From the NCBI GenBank assembly GCA_963678705.1, contig OY783209.1, positions 10,664,001-10,728,000 of the forward strand: a stretch of 64,000 nt of DNA, written 5' to 3'. Below the pieces are notes generated by a model. The model was not told where the DNA came from. It was given only the letters and a program-made list of their open reading frames with translations, and searched no databases. A program made the translations under genes and the position numbers. Of the stretch, positions 38,976 through 50,923 are shown piece by piece; position 1 is the stretch's first letter, and each line of letters begins with the position of its first letter. The DNA comes from Panorpa germanica. Taxonomy: Eukaryota > Arthropoda > Insecta > Mecoptera > Panorpidae.

Positions 38976-40332
38976 TTTTGCTATTATTTGCTGACAATAT
39001 TTACAGACTAAATGTAACAATTAATTGAAGCCGGAATAAATATTACGCCACCATATGAATCGCGAAAACATATAAACGTTCACTTGGAACATTATAATAC
39101 AGGATTTTAATCTTTTTTTAAAAATGTCCATGGATTTAGAAAAGGTCGCATAAAAGCCAAAATCGCGTAGATATATGAAATTTAATGAATCAGTTCTTTA
39201 TTTTAGAGCATAGCGAACATAACTGCTTCAAAAATTTTCAAATAATCTAAAAAAAAATCTTTTCACAAAATTGTCCATGAATTTAAAAAAGGTCGTATAA
39301 AAGACAGACACGCTTAGTTATTTAAAATTTAATAAAGGATTTTTTTATATTTGAGCATATCGAAGGTAACTGTATCAAATTAATTGAAAAGAATAACTTG
39401 GTTTCTAAAAGAAAGCCAGAAAAGCGTAGATATTGGAAATTTAATTAAACAATTTATCAATTTATAGTGTAGCGGATATAGATCAATTAAAAAATTAAAC
39501 ACATTCGAAATATTAATTATTAAATTAAAAAAATACATAACTCACTCTCGTTGTCTTGCAACGGTCGAGCAGGTAGTATGTTTAAATATCGCGCTCTAGA
39601 ATCTCACGATTATATTATTTACACTTTAGGTAACACTACGCCAGGCACATTCCCGGAAATGTGACGTCGACTGCCAACTGATCGAGGTGACGTCCTGCTA
39701 AATAACATTTATTAAATAAAAGTAATAAATAGTACGACATAGTTTCCAAATTTCATAAAATTAGTTAAGGTAAATATATCATAAAGCCATTTGTGGAATA
39801 ATAGTGACAATAAAATTATAAGGTGTGAATACTTTCATTCAGTGAATTTCATTTGACAATCTGTCCACGGGTCTAAGTCGTGATTGTGACATAGGGGTTC
39901 AATTGTTTGGCGTTTGCATCTGATACAAGATTTAAGCTAATCAATAGTTTTGTATTTATTCTTCTTTGTCAATTATTTTAAAATTTGTTGATAAATTTGT
40001 TCCCAAACAAAATTGTATAGTATTAGATTTATTATATAATTCTATTTCATTTTCTAATTTGACAAAGATAGTTTCCTAACCTGAAATCCAGCTGAGTCAT
40101 AGTTTAAAGTGTAAAATACATTATCATTATATTTTAAGACTGAAGGTCTTCCGATTTATAAACACCAAGTGATTATTAATTTACAAACAACGCAATAAGT
40201 ATTTTGCATACATATTTAAACAAAGCCTTTGTGCGTATAAAATGTTTGGCATGCTTTACTCATAACAATTGTAATTCAATGGTTTTAATATTTATAAAAT
40301 ATATTTGCTTACAGTAACAAAATCCAAGCACA
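38976..40332. other. Repeat margin, then Sar1 upstream region
   Basis: 38976-39500 holds degenerate units of the preceding repeat. From about 39560 the sequence is less AT-rich and probably contains the Sar1 promoter. A 5' UTR acceptor (CTTACAG) lies at about 40313, 20 bases before the Sar1 ATG, so at least one upstream non-coding exon is likely. A candidate donor AAG|GTAAAT lies near 39770. Confidence 0.45.
39662..39694. promoter_or_regulatory. Two TGACGTC sites upstream of Sar1
   Basis: TGACGTC occurs at 39662-39668 and again at 39688-39694. This is the CRE/ATF-type core bound by bZIP factors. In Drosophila the bZIP factor CrebA directly activates secretory-pathway genes, COPII components among them. 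Their role here is inferred from position and motif only. Confidence 0.4.
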
Positions 40333-42153
40333 ATGTTCATTTGGGATTGGTTTACTGGCGTTCTAGGATACTTAGGTAAGATATGTTTGTAAATGTACCT
40401 TATAAGACCGTATTCATTAAGTATTAACCTCTATAACTTCAAATGATCTTACGATTACTAGATGATTTAAATATTACATTTTAATTTTCCATATTACAAC
40501 TCTTTGTTGATATTTAATTGTTCGGGATAGGTGTTAAAAAGCTTAATGACTGCAGTCGTAATGAAAATGCATTGAATGTTTTATAATATTTTTATTGTAA
40601 TTATTTCTTGTTAAATACATAATTATTAAACTTATATTTATTGAGAATATAGGCATTAATAGCTATTTGAAACGGGGAAAATATTTCTTTGCTGGTTTAA
40701 AATGTAGTGGAAAATCTTCTTTAATAAAATGCGCTCAGGAAGATGGTTTATTAGAACCCATGGAATATTCTACAGATATTAAATTAGCTTCATTTTATTC
40801 CCCTATTAGTGATAATGTTCCAAAAATAAATATATCTTCGGAATGTAAGTTTTTATTGATGTTTTATTGGATTCGGCATGATCTTCGCTATAAAACTACC
40901 TAATTTCAGCTTTACTTGTTTTTTATATCTCATTTTTATTAACAGCATGTGCTTTATTTGTACAGGATTGTGGAAGAAGTCTGGCAAGCTATTGTTCCTG
41001 GGGTTGGACAATGCTGGTAAAACTACACTACTCCACATGCTGAAAGATGACAGACTTGCTCAACATGTACCCACTTTACATCCCAGTAAGATAACAACAG
41101 ATACATTTATTATGTAGTATTGTTGTTTAAAAAACAAAAGTTATTATTTGCCTCACAAATATATTATTGTCAACAATAAGCTATATGATAATGTAAATAT
41201 AGAATCGCTATTGCCAGATTTCGTAATATCCTGTTTTAATAAAAATGCATGCATTACAAACAAATTAGACAACATTTAACCTATTGTGATATAAATTTAT
41301 AACTTTAAAGCATGATCAATAGAATTGTCAAAGTTGCAAAGACACTCTGTTTATAAATATTTCTATTTTATTATAATCAAATATTGCCATTTTTATTTCA
41401 GCATCCGAAGAGATGTCAATAGGAAATATGAGGTTTACAACGTTCGACCTTGGTGGACACACGCAAGGTAAGCTACTACAAATAACTTTCTAATATTTGC
41501 ATATTTTTTAAAGAACAAAAACTATAACACACACACACACAAATATACCTTTATCAGATCAGCCTTATCTTAATACTGATAACAATTAATAACGTATTAT
41601 TGCCTTCGAAATCCCAGTAATAATGAATAATGTATTTTTGTCCTAATTAGCATATATCTGCTTTTGTTGATTTATATTCCATATGCATTTCATTAAATAT
41701 ATTTGGTTTATTTCAGCTCGTCGTGTTTGGAAAGATTATTTCCCGGCAGTTGATGCAATCGTTTTTCTAATTGACGCAGCTGACCGATCAAGATTTCAAG
41801 AAAGTAAAATTGAATTAGATTCATTGCTAACAGACGAGACTCTGGCAAATTGTCCTGTTCTTATTTTGGGAAATAAAATTGATAAACAAGAAGCAGCAAG
41901 TGAAGATGAACTAAGAAATCATTTTGCATTGTATCAACAAACAACTGGAAAGGTGTAGTAATTTATCTATGATTTTAATTGCAAATGTACGTATAATAGT
42001 TGTAACTTCAATCTTATTTTTGCTTTTATTAAACAGGGTAAATTAGCACGAAGTGAAATTCCCGGACGGCCTTTGGAGTTGTTTATGTGCTCCGTTTCCA
42101 AGAGGCAAGGATATGGTGAAGGATTCCGTTGGTTGGCCCAATACATTGACTAA
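40333..42153 (+). CDS. Sar1: Small GTPase Sar1 (COPII coat assembly)
   Basis: Sar1 starts COPII vesicle budding at the endoplasmic reticulum; in its GTP form it inserts its N-terminal helix and recruits Sec23/24. Exons 40333-40375, 40966-41085, 41402-41467, 41717-41952 and 42037-42153 give 193 aa, the usual length. Visible motifs are the N-terminal [15 protein letters not shown] amphipathic helix, P-loop GLDNAGKTT, switch I HVPTLHPTSEE, DLGGHTQARRVW (switch II), NKID (G4), [16 protein letters not shown] (G5 region) and the C-terminal QYID. Kozak context GCACAATG. An AATAAA lies near 42260. Introns have standard GT-AG ends. The alternative exon in intron 1 is listed separately. Confidence 0.98.
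40653..40844 (+). CDS. Alternative Sar1 P-loop exon (diverged duplicate of exon 2)
   Basis: A 192-nt open exon in Sar1 intron 1, between acceptor GAATATAG and donor GTAAGT, phase 1 on both sides exactly like canonical exon 2 (40966-41085). Splicing it between exon 1 and exon 3 gives [20 protein letters not shown] and continues with [13 protein letters not shown]. It aligns with [20 protein letters not shown] of the normal exon but is 24 codons longer. The P-loop Gly-Lys-Ser/Thr is kept (GLKCSGKSS). The Asp of DNAGKT is replaced, and at the junction the switch I Thr becomes Ser. It reads as a mutually exclusive exon making a variant ~217-aa GTPase. It could also be a decaying duplicate, but there is no stop and both splice sites are intact. 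Confidence 0.7.
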
Positions 42154-43010
42154 ATACTCCTAAAATAACACACTTGTAAACAAGGATTATCATCCAATAA
42201 TTATATCAGTGGGTTCTTATACCAACATGAATTTTTTTACAATTTGTGCGTGTAAGATAAATAAAGCCATCAATATTTTGATCAACAACCTAATTTAATG
42301 TAATAAATAATTAGATAATGCAAATTACTTCAAAAAGTTTATTCAATTAAACTAAATTATTTAAATTAACTTTTAAGTGAATTAGTTTTTATTTGTAAAT
42401 TATTATTGTATTTGTTTTTGTAAAATGTTCGAAAGAATTGTATAAAATTTTCCCAAAATGTTCTATTGATACAAATTAAATTTCATTTTTTAAGAGTGTT
42501 AGTCGCCTGTTGTATGTAACAATTCGTTTTTAATTTAATAAAGAAAACAAACCTTTTGTATCGAATAAGCTAAATTAATTTCAGCTATTATGTCCAAACC
42601 TAAATTTAAATAAATGGTTTTTAGGTATATGAAATTGTTTTATTTATAAAATTATTTAAGAGATTTATTCATAGTAATTATTTATTACATTTACTTCTCT
42701 AAAGTTTAATTTTTTAAGTAATAGTTTTTGAGAGAATATGTAACAATCTATCTTACAAAATAAAACCACCCGCCTCCTTGGTATATTCGTATTGTTTGTA
42801 TTTAACATGATGCTAGCAAAACAAAATGTATTAGAACAAAATCAGTTGTATGAAAGGGAGGTCAAAATGTAACTCCTTCCCGTATATAGTAATTAACAAT
42901 TAAATCCGGAGTTTTTGTAATTTATGTTGAATTGAGAGAAAAGTCTTACTATATTATAGTCTAATGTATAATAAATAAATATAGTAGAAATGAGAAGTTA
43001 CTAATTAATA
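42154..43010. other. Intergenic: Sar1 3' UTR and promoter of the first repeat-family gene
   Basis: Sar1 3' UTR with AATAAA near 42260, then AT-rich sequence. 42834-42955 is conserved with 51829-51951, upstream of the paralogue. Confidence 0.6.
42834..42955 (+). promoter_or_regulatory. Upstream block shared with the paralogue (copy 1)
   Basis: Contains AACAAAATCAGTTGTA, AACTCCTTCCCGTATA, AATTAACAATTAAAT and GGAGTTTTTGTAATTT in this order. The same blocks in the same order lie at 51829-51951, at similar distances from the respective ATG. As surrounding non-coding sequence has diverged, this is probably promoter or 5' UTR under constraint, or recently duplicated. Confidence 0.55.
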
Positions 43011-46000
43011 ATGTCTTACATAACGCAACGAAAGGAAAGAACCGGTACTATCTTTAACGATGATGTTAGACCATCTCGCAAAAGAAGCGATGGTCGTCTT
43101 AAACGATTCGAGTCCTCCACTGACACAAGAGCATGGAATATTTGTCCTGATGTTAGAAGCGTTTTCTTGTTAGATTATGTAGGGGCAAGCGGAACTCATG
43201 ACGCTACAGTGAGTACTTGTGTTACACAAAATCACATTGTGATGAACAATATCTGATACAGCATTTTATTTTTAGAATGATACCCAAGATGTAAGTATTA
43301 TAATTATTGTATTATTTGAGTACTTGAAAGAATTTGTTTTTTGAAGTGAAAAAAATAAAATTAACCCTAATTTCAACGATCTCAGAATAGTGATTAAGTT
43401 TCATTAATTCAACGTCGAATTTAATACTGAAATTATTAATTACTGCAATTAAATATTAAGTAAATTTGAATTCCTAAGATCAATGATTAGCATCTCGTTA
43501 GTTAGGCTTCGCATTTCTGTTGCGTTTCTTTTTTTAAAAAAAGGAAAGCATGTTTCGATACAACACAAAGTTTTGATAGTATCAACTTGTGAACAAAGAA
43601 AGATAAAATTAATTATTTTACTAATCATATGAATTTAAAATATGACTAAAAATTTAATCCAGCATCTAAATTTAAATTTGAAATAGCTATATCTCTGTCA
43701 ACTTTTGTACATTTAAAAAAATAAAAAGGGCAGTATATAAATAATAAAGGCATACTCGAATATTTTAATAAAGGAACACTTTATAATTTGTTAATAATTT
43801 TAATCTGTTATATTATTTGTAGGCAACCCGTGATGCGGCGTCTGGTGCGGAGGCGAGTATAGTTATTCCTTTTTTTAGCATAAAATGTATTAGCAGAAAA
43901 ATTACTGATTTGAAAGAACGTTTTTCTACAAAGATGTGGATTGGGTCTCGATTTAAAATTTGAAAATCTTCTACTTTAAAAATATGTTTTCCTGAATAAC
44001 TTTATTCTATTATGGCCAAAACCACAAAGAAAACCTACAAAAGGTTGAATCGCATCCTCATCTCTAGTTTTAGACACCTTTTAAAGATATCATTGCAATT
44101 AATATAATATTCTTTTATTTTTCAGACAGTTTTTCGGCCAGTAAGTAAAAATCACTAATTACTATTCGATTTCCTATTTATAGATAAAAAATATCATCTA
44201 AAATAACTAAAATATTTATCCTAATAATCAAGGCTGCAAATAATTTTATTTGCAGATGCTGACTACTGGAGATGGTGGTATTTGCAGATGTGGAAGGGTT
44301 TGTAAAAATATTCAAATCATCAATGTTACATTTAAAATAATTACATGATTTTTTAAGATCTTAAATTAATTTAAGATTATTCTCGAAGAGTTGGACGAAG
44401 AGGATGAAACGGAAGTAGCGGATGAAATGGTTGAAACGGATGATGCCACATTTAATAGAGAGAAGGTAATGTTATGTTACTCGGCGTATGAATATAGTTT
44501 ACTATGAAACAGTTTTATTAATTTTCTATGTAATTTTATTGTATTGGCTATCAGGAAACCACAAAATGACAAAAAAATCATACGCATCTTCAATATGATG
44601 TCAAAATGACCCCAAAATGTCTACTGGGTTTCTTCTAATATTATTCCTAACAATCTCCAAGTCTCTCTCGAACTCTTCCACGTTCTCGTTGATGTCCCGG
44701 TCCATTCTCCCGTATATTTTCATTCTTCTCTTCTTCTGCTCTTTCTTATCCAATTACTTCGTCTCCACCTATTTATATAAATTATAAATTAATAAAACAA
44801 AGAAAATATTTTATAATAAGTAGAATTAAACATAATACTGGTGCCAGGCTTATAATACTCAATAAACTTATAGCAATATTTACATGATATTCACCTATGC
44901 AAACATACCTGTTAAATAAATGTTACTTTTGCATTTATTGTGTAAGTAATATACTTTATAAGGAAATGATGTATCTTTTAATAACAAAATAAAATAAACT
45001 AATAATTTTATTCTTTATAGATTGCTGTAGTTGAATTAGAAAGTGTAAGTAAAATCGAAAATAACATGAAAGTATTATTTACATATCTGATACGAATTTA
45101 CAATGTAAATGTTAACTTACATGTTATTATAGAAAACGGATTTGCTATAATTCTTCTACATATTATATTAATTTTAATAATTATTTCAAAATATTTACAG
45201 ATTGGTGTAGGCGATAGTGATTCAGACGTAAGTGAGAAATATGAAAATAATAAAAAATATAATAAATATAAAATATATAGTATGTGACAAATTGTATTAG
45301 ACATTAATTATTGTTCTTTACGTTATGTTCCGTATTTTCAGAGAGGCACTACTTCCCGTTCCGTAAGTATTCTGTACAAACATTTTACTTATTCTAGAAT
45401 TTAGCAATATATACATACGGTCAATAAGTTCCTTGTTTTCAGGCATCCGTCAATGGTGAAACACGTCGTGTAGAACCAGATTCAGATGCCAGACCAGATT
45501 TAGAAACCAAACTGGATTATGCTCTTGAGGAAAACAAATATCTGCGAAAAAGATTAACATGCTGTGAGGAAAAGCTCAGTAAATGTCTCAGACAATTGGC
45601 TGACTATGGAGAATGTAACAATTATAATGTACCAGCAGAATTTAATCGTCTTGAAGAGAAACTTCTGAAATGTAATTTGTCGCAAGAGGACCAAATAAAG
45701 GCTTATAAGAGACAGGTCGAAGTTCTTAAATACTACTGCAAATCTCTACAGAAAATGAAGAAAGAAAATCGGTCTTCATTTTTCTCCAATTCAAGAGATG
45801 ATGTCAGTCTTTCTGCTACTTCCTCCGCTTCAGACGTTTCTTCAAACAACAGTCATATGCAGATCTTAGTTTCCGAACTGCGTGACACTGTATCGAACCT
45901 TAGATTTGTTAGGAAGGAGCGCGATTGTCTGCGAAATGAAATATTGCACTTGAAAAACAAAATTAATGAAGCTAATGAAAGCAATAGCGAAGAAATATCT

Positions 46001-49000
46001 ATTCTAAGAACACGGTCCAGTATTTTGGACAGCATTACTTCTGAGAGCAGTGACTCACACTACGAAGGAGATGATGAAGCGTTGAAGAAACTGATAAAAA
46101 GAATTAGAGATGCAGACCTATTGCGATCCGAACGTGATGCTGTGCTAATGGAATTAGATATATCCAAATCAGAATATGATAAATGTCAATGCGAAATTGA
46201 AAGTCTATCTAAAGAAATGTCATATCTGAGTAAATCTTTGGAAAGCATGTCATCAGAAAGGGATTTACTTTTGAAAAAAATTCAAGAATATCATAAGTTG
46301 GAAATGGAGTATGAAAAACTGGAGCGTCGTTCCAAAGAACAATATCGAAGTTTGGAGGTTTACCAAAAGAAACAGAGTATGTACAAATCGCGATGCAAAC
46401 AGATGAAGAAAATGGAAAACCAACTACGAAAAAACTTGTCTTGTGCGGAAAGTGATATAGCAAGTCAGGAAAATGAAATTGCTGCACTTGTGGATACTAT
46501 AAGTAAAATATCAGTAGAAAAAGTAAGCCTGAATTTATTTTTAATTTTGCATACAATATAGTTCGAGTGTAATTCAGCTGCAGTTGTTAATAGACCAACT
46601 CATTCCATGAGTATATTATATACAACCATAAGGAGCTTAATGTTTTCAATGTCTTCAACCTTTTCACTTGTGTTAACAATATAACATGAAGTAATATTTA
46701 TCTTTGTATTTCAGATAAAATGTAGAAGCTCCTTAAGCACATTGAATGTAGAGATGTCTCAAACGGCGTTTGAGTTGTGTATATGTAGAGATGAACTAAA
46801 ATCTTGTAAAGACCAAATAAAATCGAATGAACATTTACGATTTACCGCCTCAGGAACCGATCAACGGTTTGGCAGGAAAGGTAACCAAACCGAAATAGAA
46901 GGAAATGGATCAGATTGTGTGCAGCAAATACTGGACCAAGTTAGTGTTAAACAAAGAGAGCAAATTCAAAAAGGAGATTCAAATGATTCAAAAGTTCGTA
47001 TTATTGTTGAACTGTTAAAAGAAAATGATCAAGATGAACGAAAAGATGACTTTGAACTTTCAAGAAAAGGAGATAAACGAAATGGCGATGATGGCGATGA
47101 TGATAAACCTCCGAACAAAAGAAGGAAAAACGTCCCATCGACATGTGTGCTGGAATGTCCTATGCAACATATCAGATTTGCTTTACATGAAACAAATAAT
47201 GCTATAACTGCAATTATTCATAAAATTAAAGAAGAACACGAAAGCAAAAAAGCAGGAGCAACAAGTGAGCCTTGTGTATGCATTACAGAACTGGAAGAAG
47301 AAGATTCGGCTGATGCGGCCAAAGAATCAGAATCCGAGATTAATATGGCTACAGAGTGCGGTTGTAATAATATACAAGAAATAATTAAAAAGGTAGCAAC
47401 GTTACACGCAGAAAATAAAGCAATGAAACAGAAAATAGAAGAAGTTAGCGCCGAAACTGGACAGAGTTTTGGTGACCTCAATTTTGTTCCAACAGATACA
47501 GATGTTTCAAATGATGTCGAGTGTAATAGAATGAGAGATTTGTGTATGAGATTAAAATCTTTGCAGTATGCTCATGGGAAACTAAAAAAGTATTATGAAG
47601 AGGTTGGTGGAGGACCTTTAAATATAGCTGTGGGACCAGATGGTCATGTATTAGAACTTGGTCCAGATGGCAAACCAATTGGAATGCAATATGGTACAGA
47701 TGGTTTACCAATCTTAGGACCAGATGGAATGCCAATTGGAATGCAATATGGTCCAGATGGTTTACCAATCTTAGGACCAGATGGAATGCCAATTGGAATG
47801 CAATATGGTCCAGATGGTTTACCAATCTTAGGACCAGATGGAATGCCGATTGGAATGCAATATGGTCCAGATGGTTTGCCAATCATAGGGCCAGATGGAA
47901 AGCCAATTGGAATGCAATATGGTCCAGATGGTTTGCCAATCTTAGGAACAGATGGAAAGCCAATTGGAATGCAATATGGTCCAGATGGTTTGCCAATCTT
48001 AGGACCAGATGGAAAGCCAATTGGAGGTCAAGCCATTGGTGCTGATGGTTTGCCAATCATAGGACCAGATGGAAAGCCAATTGGAGGTCAAGCCATTGGT
48101 CCAGATGGTTTGCCAATCTTAGGACCAGATGGAAGGCCAATTGGAGGTCAAGCCATTGGTGCTGATGGTAAACCAATTGGAACACAAGCAATTGGTCCAG
48201 ATGGTAAACCAATTGGAACACAAGCAATTGGTCCAGATGGTAAACCAATTGGAACACAAGCAATTGGTCCAGATGGTAAACCAATTGGAACACAAGCAAT
48301 TGGTCCAGATGGTAAACCAATTGGAACACAAGCCATTGGCCCAGATGGTAAACCAATTGGAACACAAGCCATTGGTCCAGATGGTAAACCCATTGGAACA
48401 CAAGCCATTGGTCCAGACGGTAAACCAATTGGAACACAAGCAATTGGTCCAGATGGTAAACCTATTGGAACACAAGCAATGGGACCGGATGGTAAGCCAA
48501 TTGGAACACAAGCAATTGGTCCTGATGGTAAACCAATTGGAACACAAGCAATGGGACCGGATGGTAAGCCAATTGGAACACAAGCAATTGGTCTTGATGG
48601 TAAACCAATTGGAACACAAGCAATTGGTCCAGATGGTAAACCTATTGGAACACAAGCAATTGGACCGGATGGTAAGCCAATTGGAACACAAGCAATTGGA
48701 CCGGATGGTAAGCCTATTGGAACACAAGCAATTGGGCCGGATGGTAAGCCAATTGGAACACAAGCAATTGGTCCGGATGGTATGCCAATTGGAACACAAA
48801 CCATTGGTCCGGATGGCCAGCCAATTGGAACACAAACTATTGGTCCGGATGGGCAGCCAATGCAATTCCATGACCAAGGTGCAGGGTCGGAGTTAATAGG
48901 CTCGACTGGACAGGAATTGGCATCAGAAGTTGCTCTGACTCCTGAACAAAGAGCAGCTGTAGGTCAGGCATCATCTGTTCAAGGACAAGGCGCTGTACAT

Positions 49001-50923
49001 GGAGTTACAGGAGAAACTGCCTCTAAAGTTCCGCTAACAGCAGCACAACAAGCAGAAGCAGGGAAAGGAGCAGCAGGTGCCGGACAAACTGCTGAAAGTG
49101 GTGTTGCACAGTCTTCAAAAGGTACAACCGCAGATGATAACTGTTGTGCGGAATTGGATGCAATGAAAAAGGAAAACGCAAAACTGAATCAAGCTTTGAA
49201 AGCAGCCGGCATTACTCCTGATATGGCAGATCAACTTAGTAAGGAGCAACAAGCAAAAGACGATCTGATGAAATCGATTGATGGTCATAAAGATCAACTA
49301 GCAGCAGCAGCAGCAGGTCCAAATGTGGCTGGCATGAAGCCCGGAACACATGTACAGGGTCAATTAGATGATCTTACAGGTGAATTAAGTTCTTTGCAAA
49401 AAGAACACAGAGCTGACCTTGATAGAATGCAACGTGTGCACGGTGACATTCTGGACGAAACTATCAAATCGTACAGCCAAGACATTATGGAAATGGAGAA
49501 AGAAAAGTCGAAATGCATCTGTGACTTAGAAAGACAAACCAGGGAGTTAAAGCGCAAGCTGAATCAATGCAAAGTCGTAGTAAATAAGTTTATATTTTTT
49601 GTTTTCTTTATGATTAGAATATGATTTGCATTTATGTTATATAATTTACTTATCTTTTAAGAGTAAAACTCTTCCCTTGGATGCCAAAAAATGTACTTGT
49701 CCGAATGCCTTGACTGAAGACGAAATGGTTGCTACAGAAGCCGACATGGATAACATTATAAATAAACTAGCGAGTAGAGGGTTAAAGGTAATTGGAAGAT
49801 TTTTGGAAAGAATTCATTAACACTAAGTCATCTTGTTTGAATGAAATTCTATATACTTTTATTATTAGGCGCTCACATATAAAGATCTTAGAATACTGCA
49901 TGCAAAAACGTGTAAGGCGACAGCTGCCATGAAAGGATTAAAAGGACGCCGCGGGAGGTCTAGATCGGGGAAGTCCATTTCAGCTAGTGGTGTATCGAGT
50001 AAGTATAAGTTAAATTATAATTTTCTTAGAGAAAAGTTAACAATTTTAATCTTCATATTCCAGCTGAAAGGTCTAAATCTGAAAAAGATATTTGTATAAG
50101 TCCAATAGCTTTACAAAAATCTTATAAAAGTTTGCTAAAGAAGCAAATGTTTACCCAACAAAAGTGTAAGTAAATGAAATGTTTTATGTCATTTACGATA
50201 GCCTGGGTGTTCACAAATTTGTGGTATTTTAATTTTCAGTCGCATCACTTCAGTATAAAATGATTGAGGATAAAAACTCACTGGAGACAATGCGCCAGAT
50301 ATTGGAAGCAACACAAAAGGAAAATCTGCAATTCCGGGAACTACTTAGGGGCAAAATTTGTCAGTGCACGACTAATCTCCCAGTGTAAGTAAACAACATA
50401 TGGTGGTACCCTCATTACTGAACTAGACTTTATAAGTTGGCATTATTTTAGGAGCGATGCTGGTGAAATTGGAGGAACATATCGGTGTAAATGCGCTCTT
50501 AGATCGATGGCGACCCAACCCAATAAAAAGGTAATCCCCTTTCTTTAAACAATCGCATTTCGTTATAAAATAATTAAACAATGTTATGTAATCTGAAACT
50601 GTTTTCCAAAAATAGCATATGAAGATTTCTAAGCCACTGGTAAAGACTTGCAAATGCAATGAGAGAACGTGTGGATCTCAAGATCCTTGTGGTGCAGTTG
50701 CCCCTTGCGCAGACCCTGCAAATAACTTTCAAGTTTTCACGGCACTAACGTCAATGAGGATGTAAATATACGTTTCTTAATAAGTAAGATTTATTATTAA
50801 GAATTAATATTATAATATTGATTTTTAAATATTTTTTATAGACCAGATTTATCGGAGCTAGACGACAAAACGAATGACTTCATCAACAACATTAAATTCA
50901 AACGAAGTTCCAAAAAATTATAA
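43011..50923 (+). CDS. Large coiled-coil / GPDG-repeat / C-x-C protein, tandem gene 1
   Basis: No known family recognised. Eighteen exons: 43011-43208, 43276-43290, 43823-43852, 44126-44140, 44256-44297, 44376-44465, 45021-45044, 45201-45227, 45342-45362, 45443-46522, 46715-49579, 49662-49787, 49869-49998, 50064-50165, 50240-50384, 50452-50530, 50616-50761, 50842-50923. Total 1738 aa. Residues 1-66 are a basic N-terminus (MSYITQR, RKRSDGRLKR, LLDYVG). About 67-154 come from eight tiny phase-0 exons. About 155-514 are charged coiled coil. About 821-1230 are GPDG repeats. A second coiled-coil region (EEHRA/KEHRADLDRMQRVH) and Cys-rich exons follow. C-x-C occurs ten times (CRC, CQC, CIC, CVC, CGC, CIC, CTC, CQC, CKC, CKC). 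No signal peptide or membrane segment, so probably an intracellular structural protein (inference). AATAAA at about 51040. The donor of exon 3 would be GC (GAG|GCGAGT). Confidence 0.85.
47633..48861 (+). repeat. In-frame GPDGKPIG tandem repeat of gene 1
   Basis: The first part has 57-bp units (MQYGPDGLPILGPDGMPIG, six copies with MQYG, then units with GGQAIG). The second has about nineteen 36-bp units of GPDGKPIGTQAI with a few variants (TQAM, GLDG, GMPIG, GQPIG). All periods are multiples of three, so length changes keep the frame. Long open frames in the other frames and on the minus strand here are by-products of the repeat. Confidence 0.97.

Noticed and set aside
35594-39500. CRISPR-like or centromeric satellite reading of the ~146-bp repeats
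   Set aside because: Inverted symmetrical arms with matching outer ends fit a foldback element; there are no spacer-repeat alternation and no prokaryotic genes.
48119-48896. Long open frames in other frames and on the minus strand across the GPDG repeat (up to about 255 codons), likewise at 57976-58636
   Set aside because: They arise because the repeat unit length is a multiple of three and no frame of the unit contains a stop. The + frame used is fixed by the flanking coding exons and splice sites.
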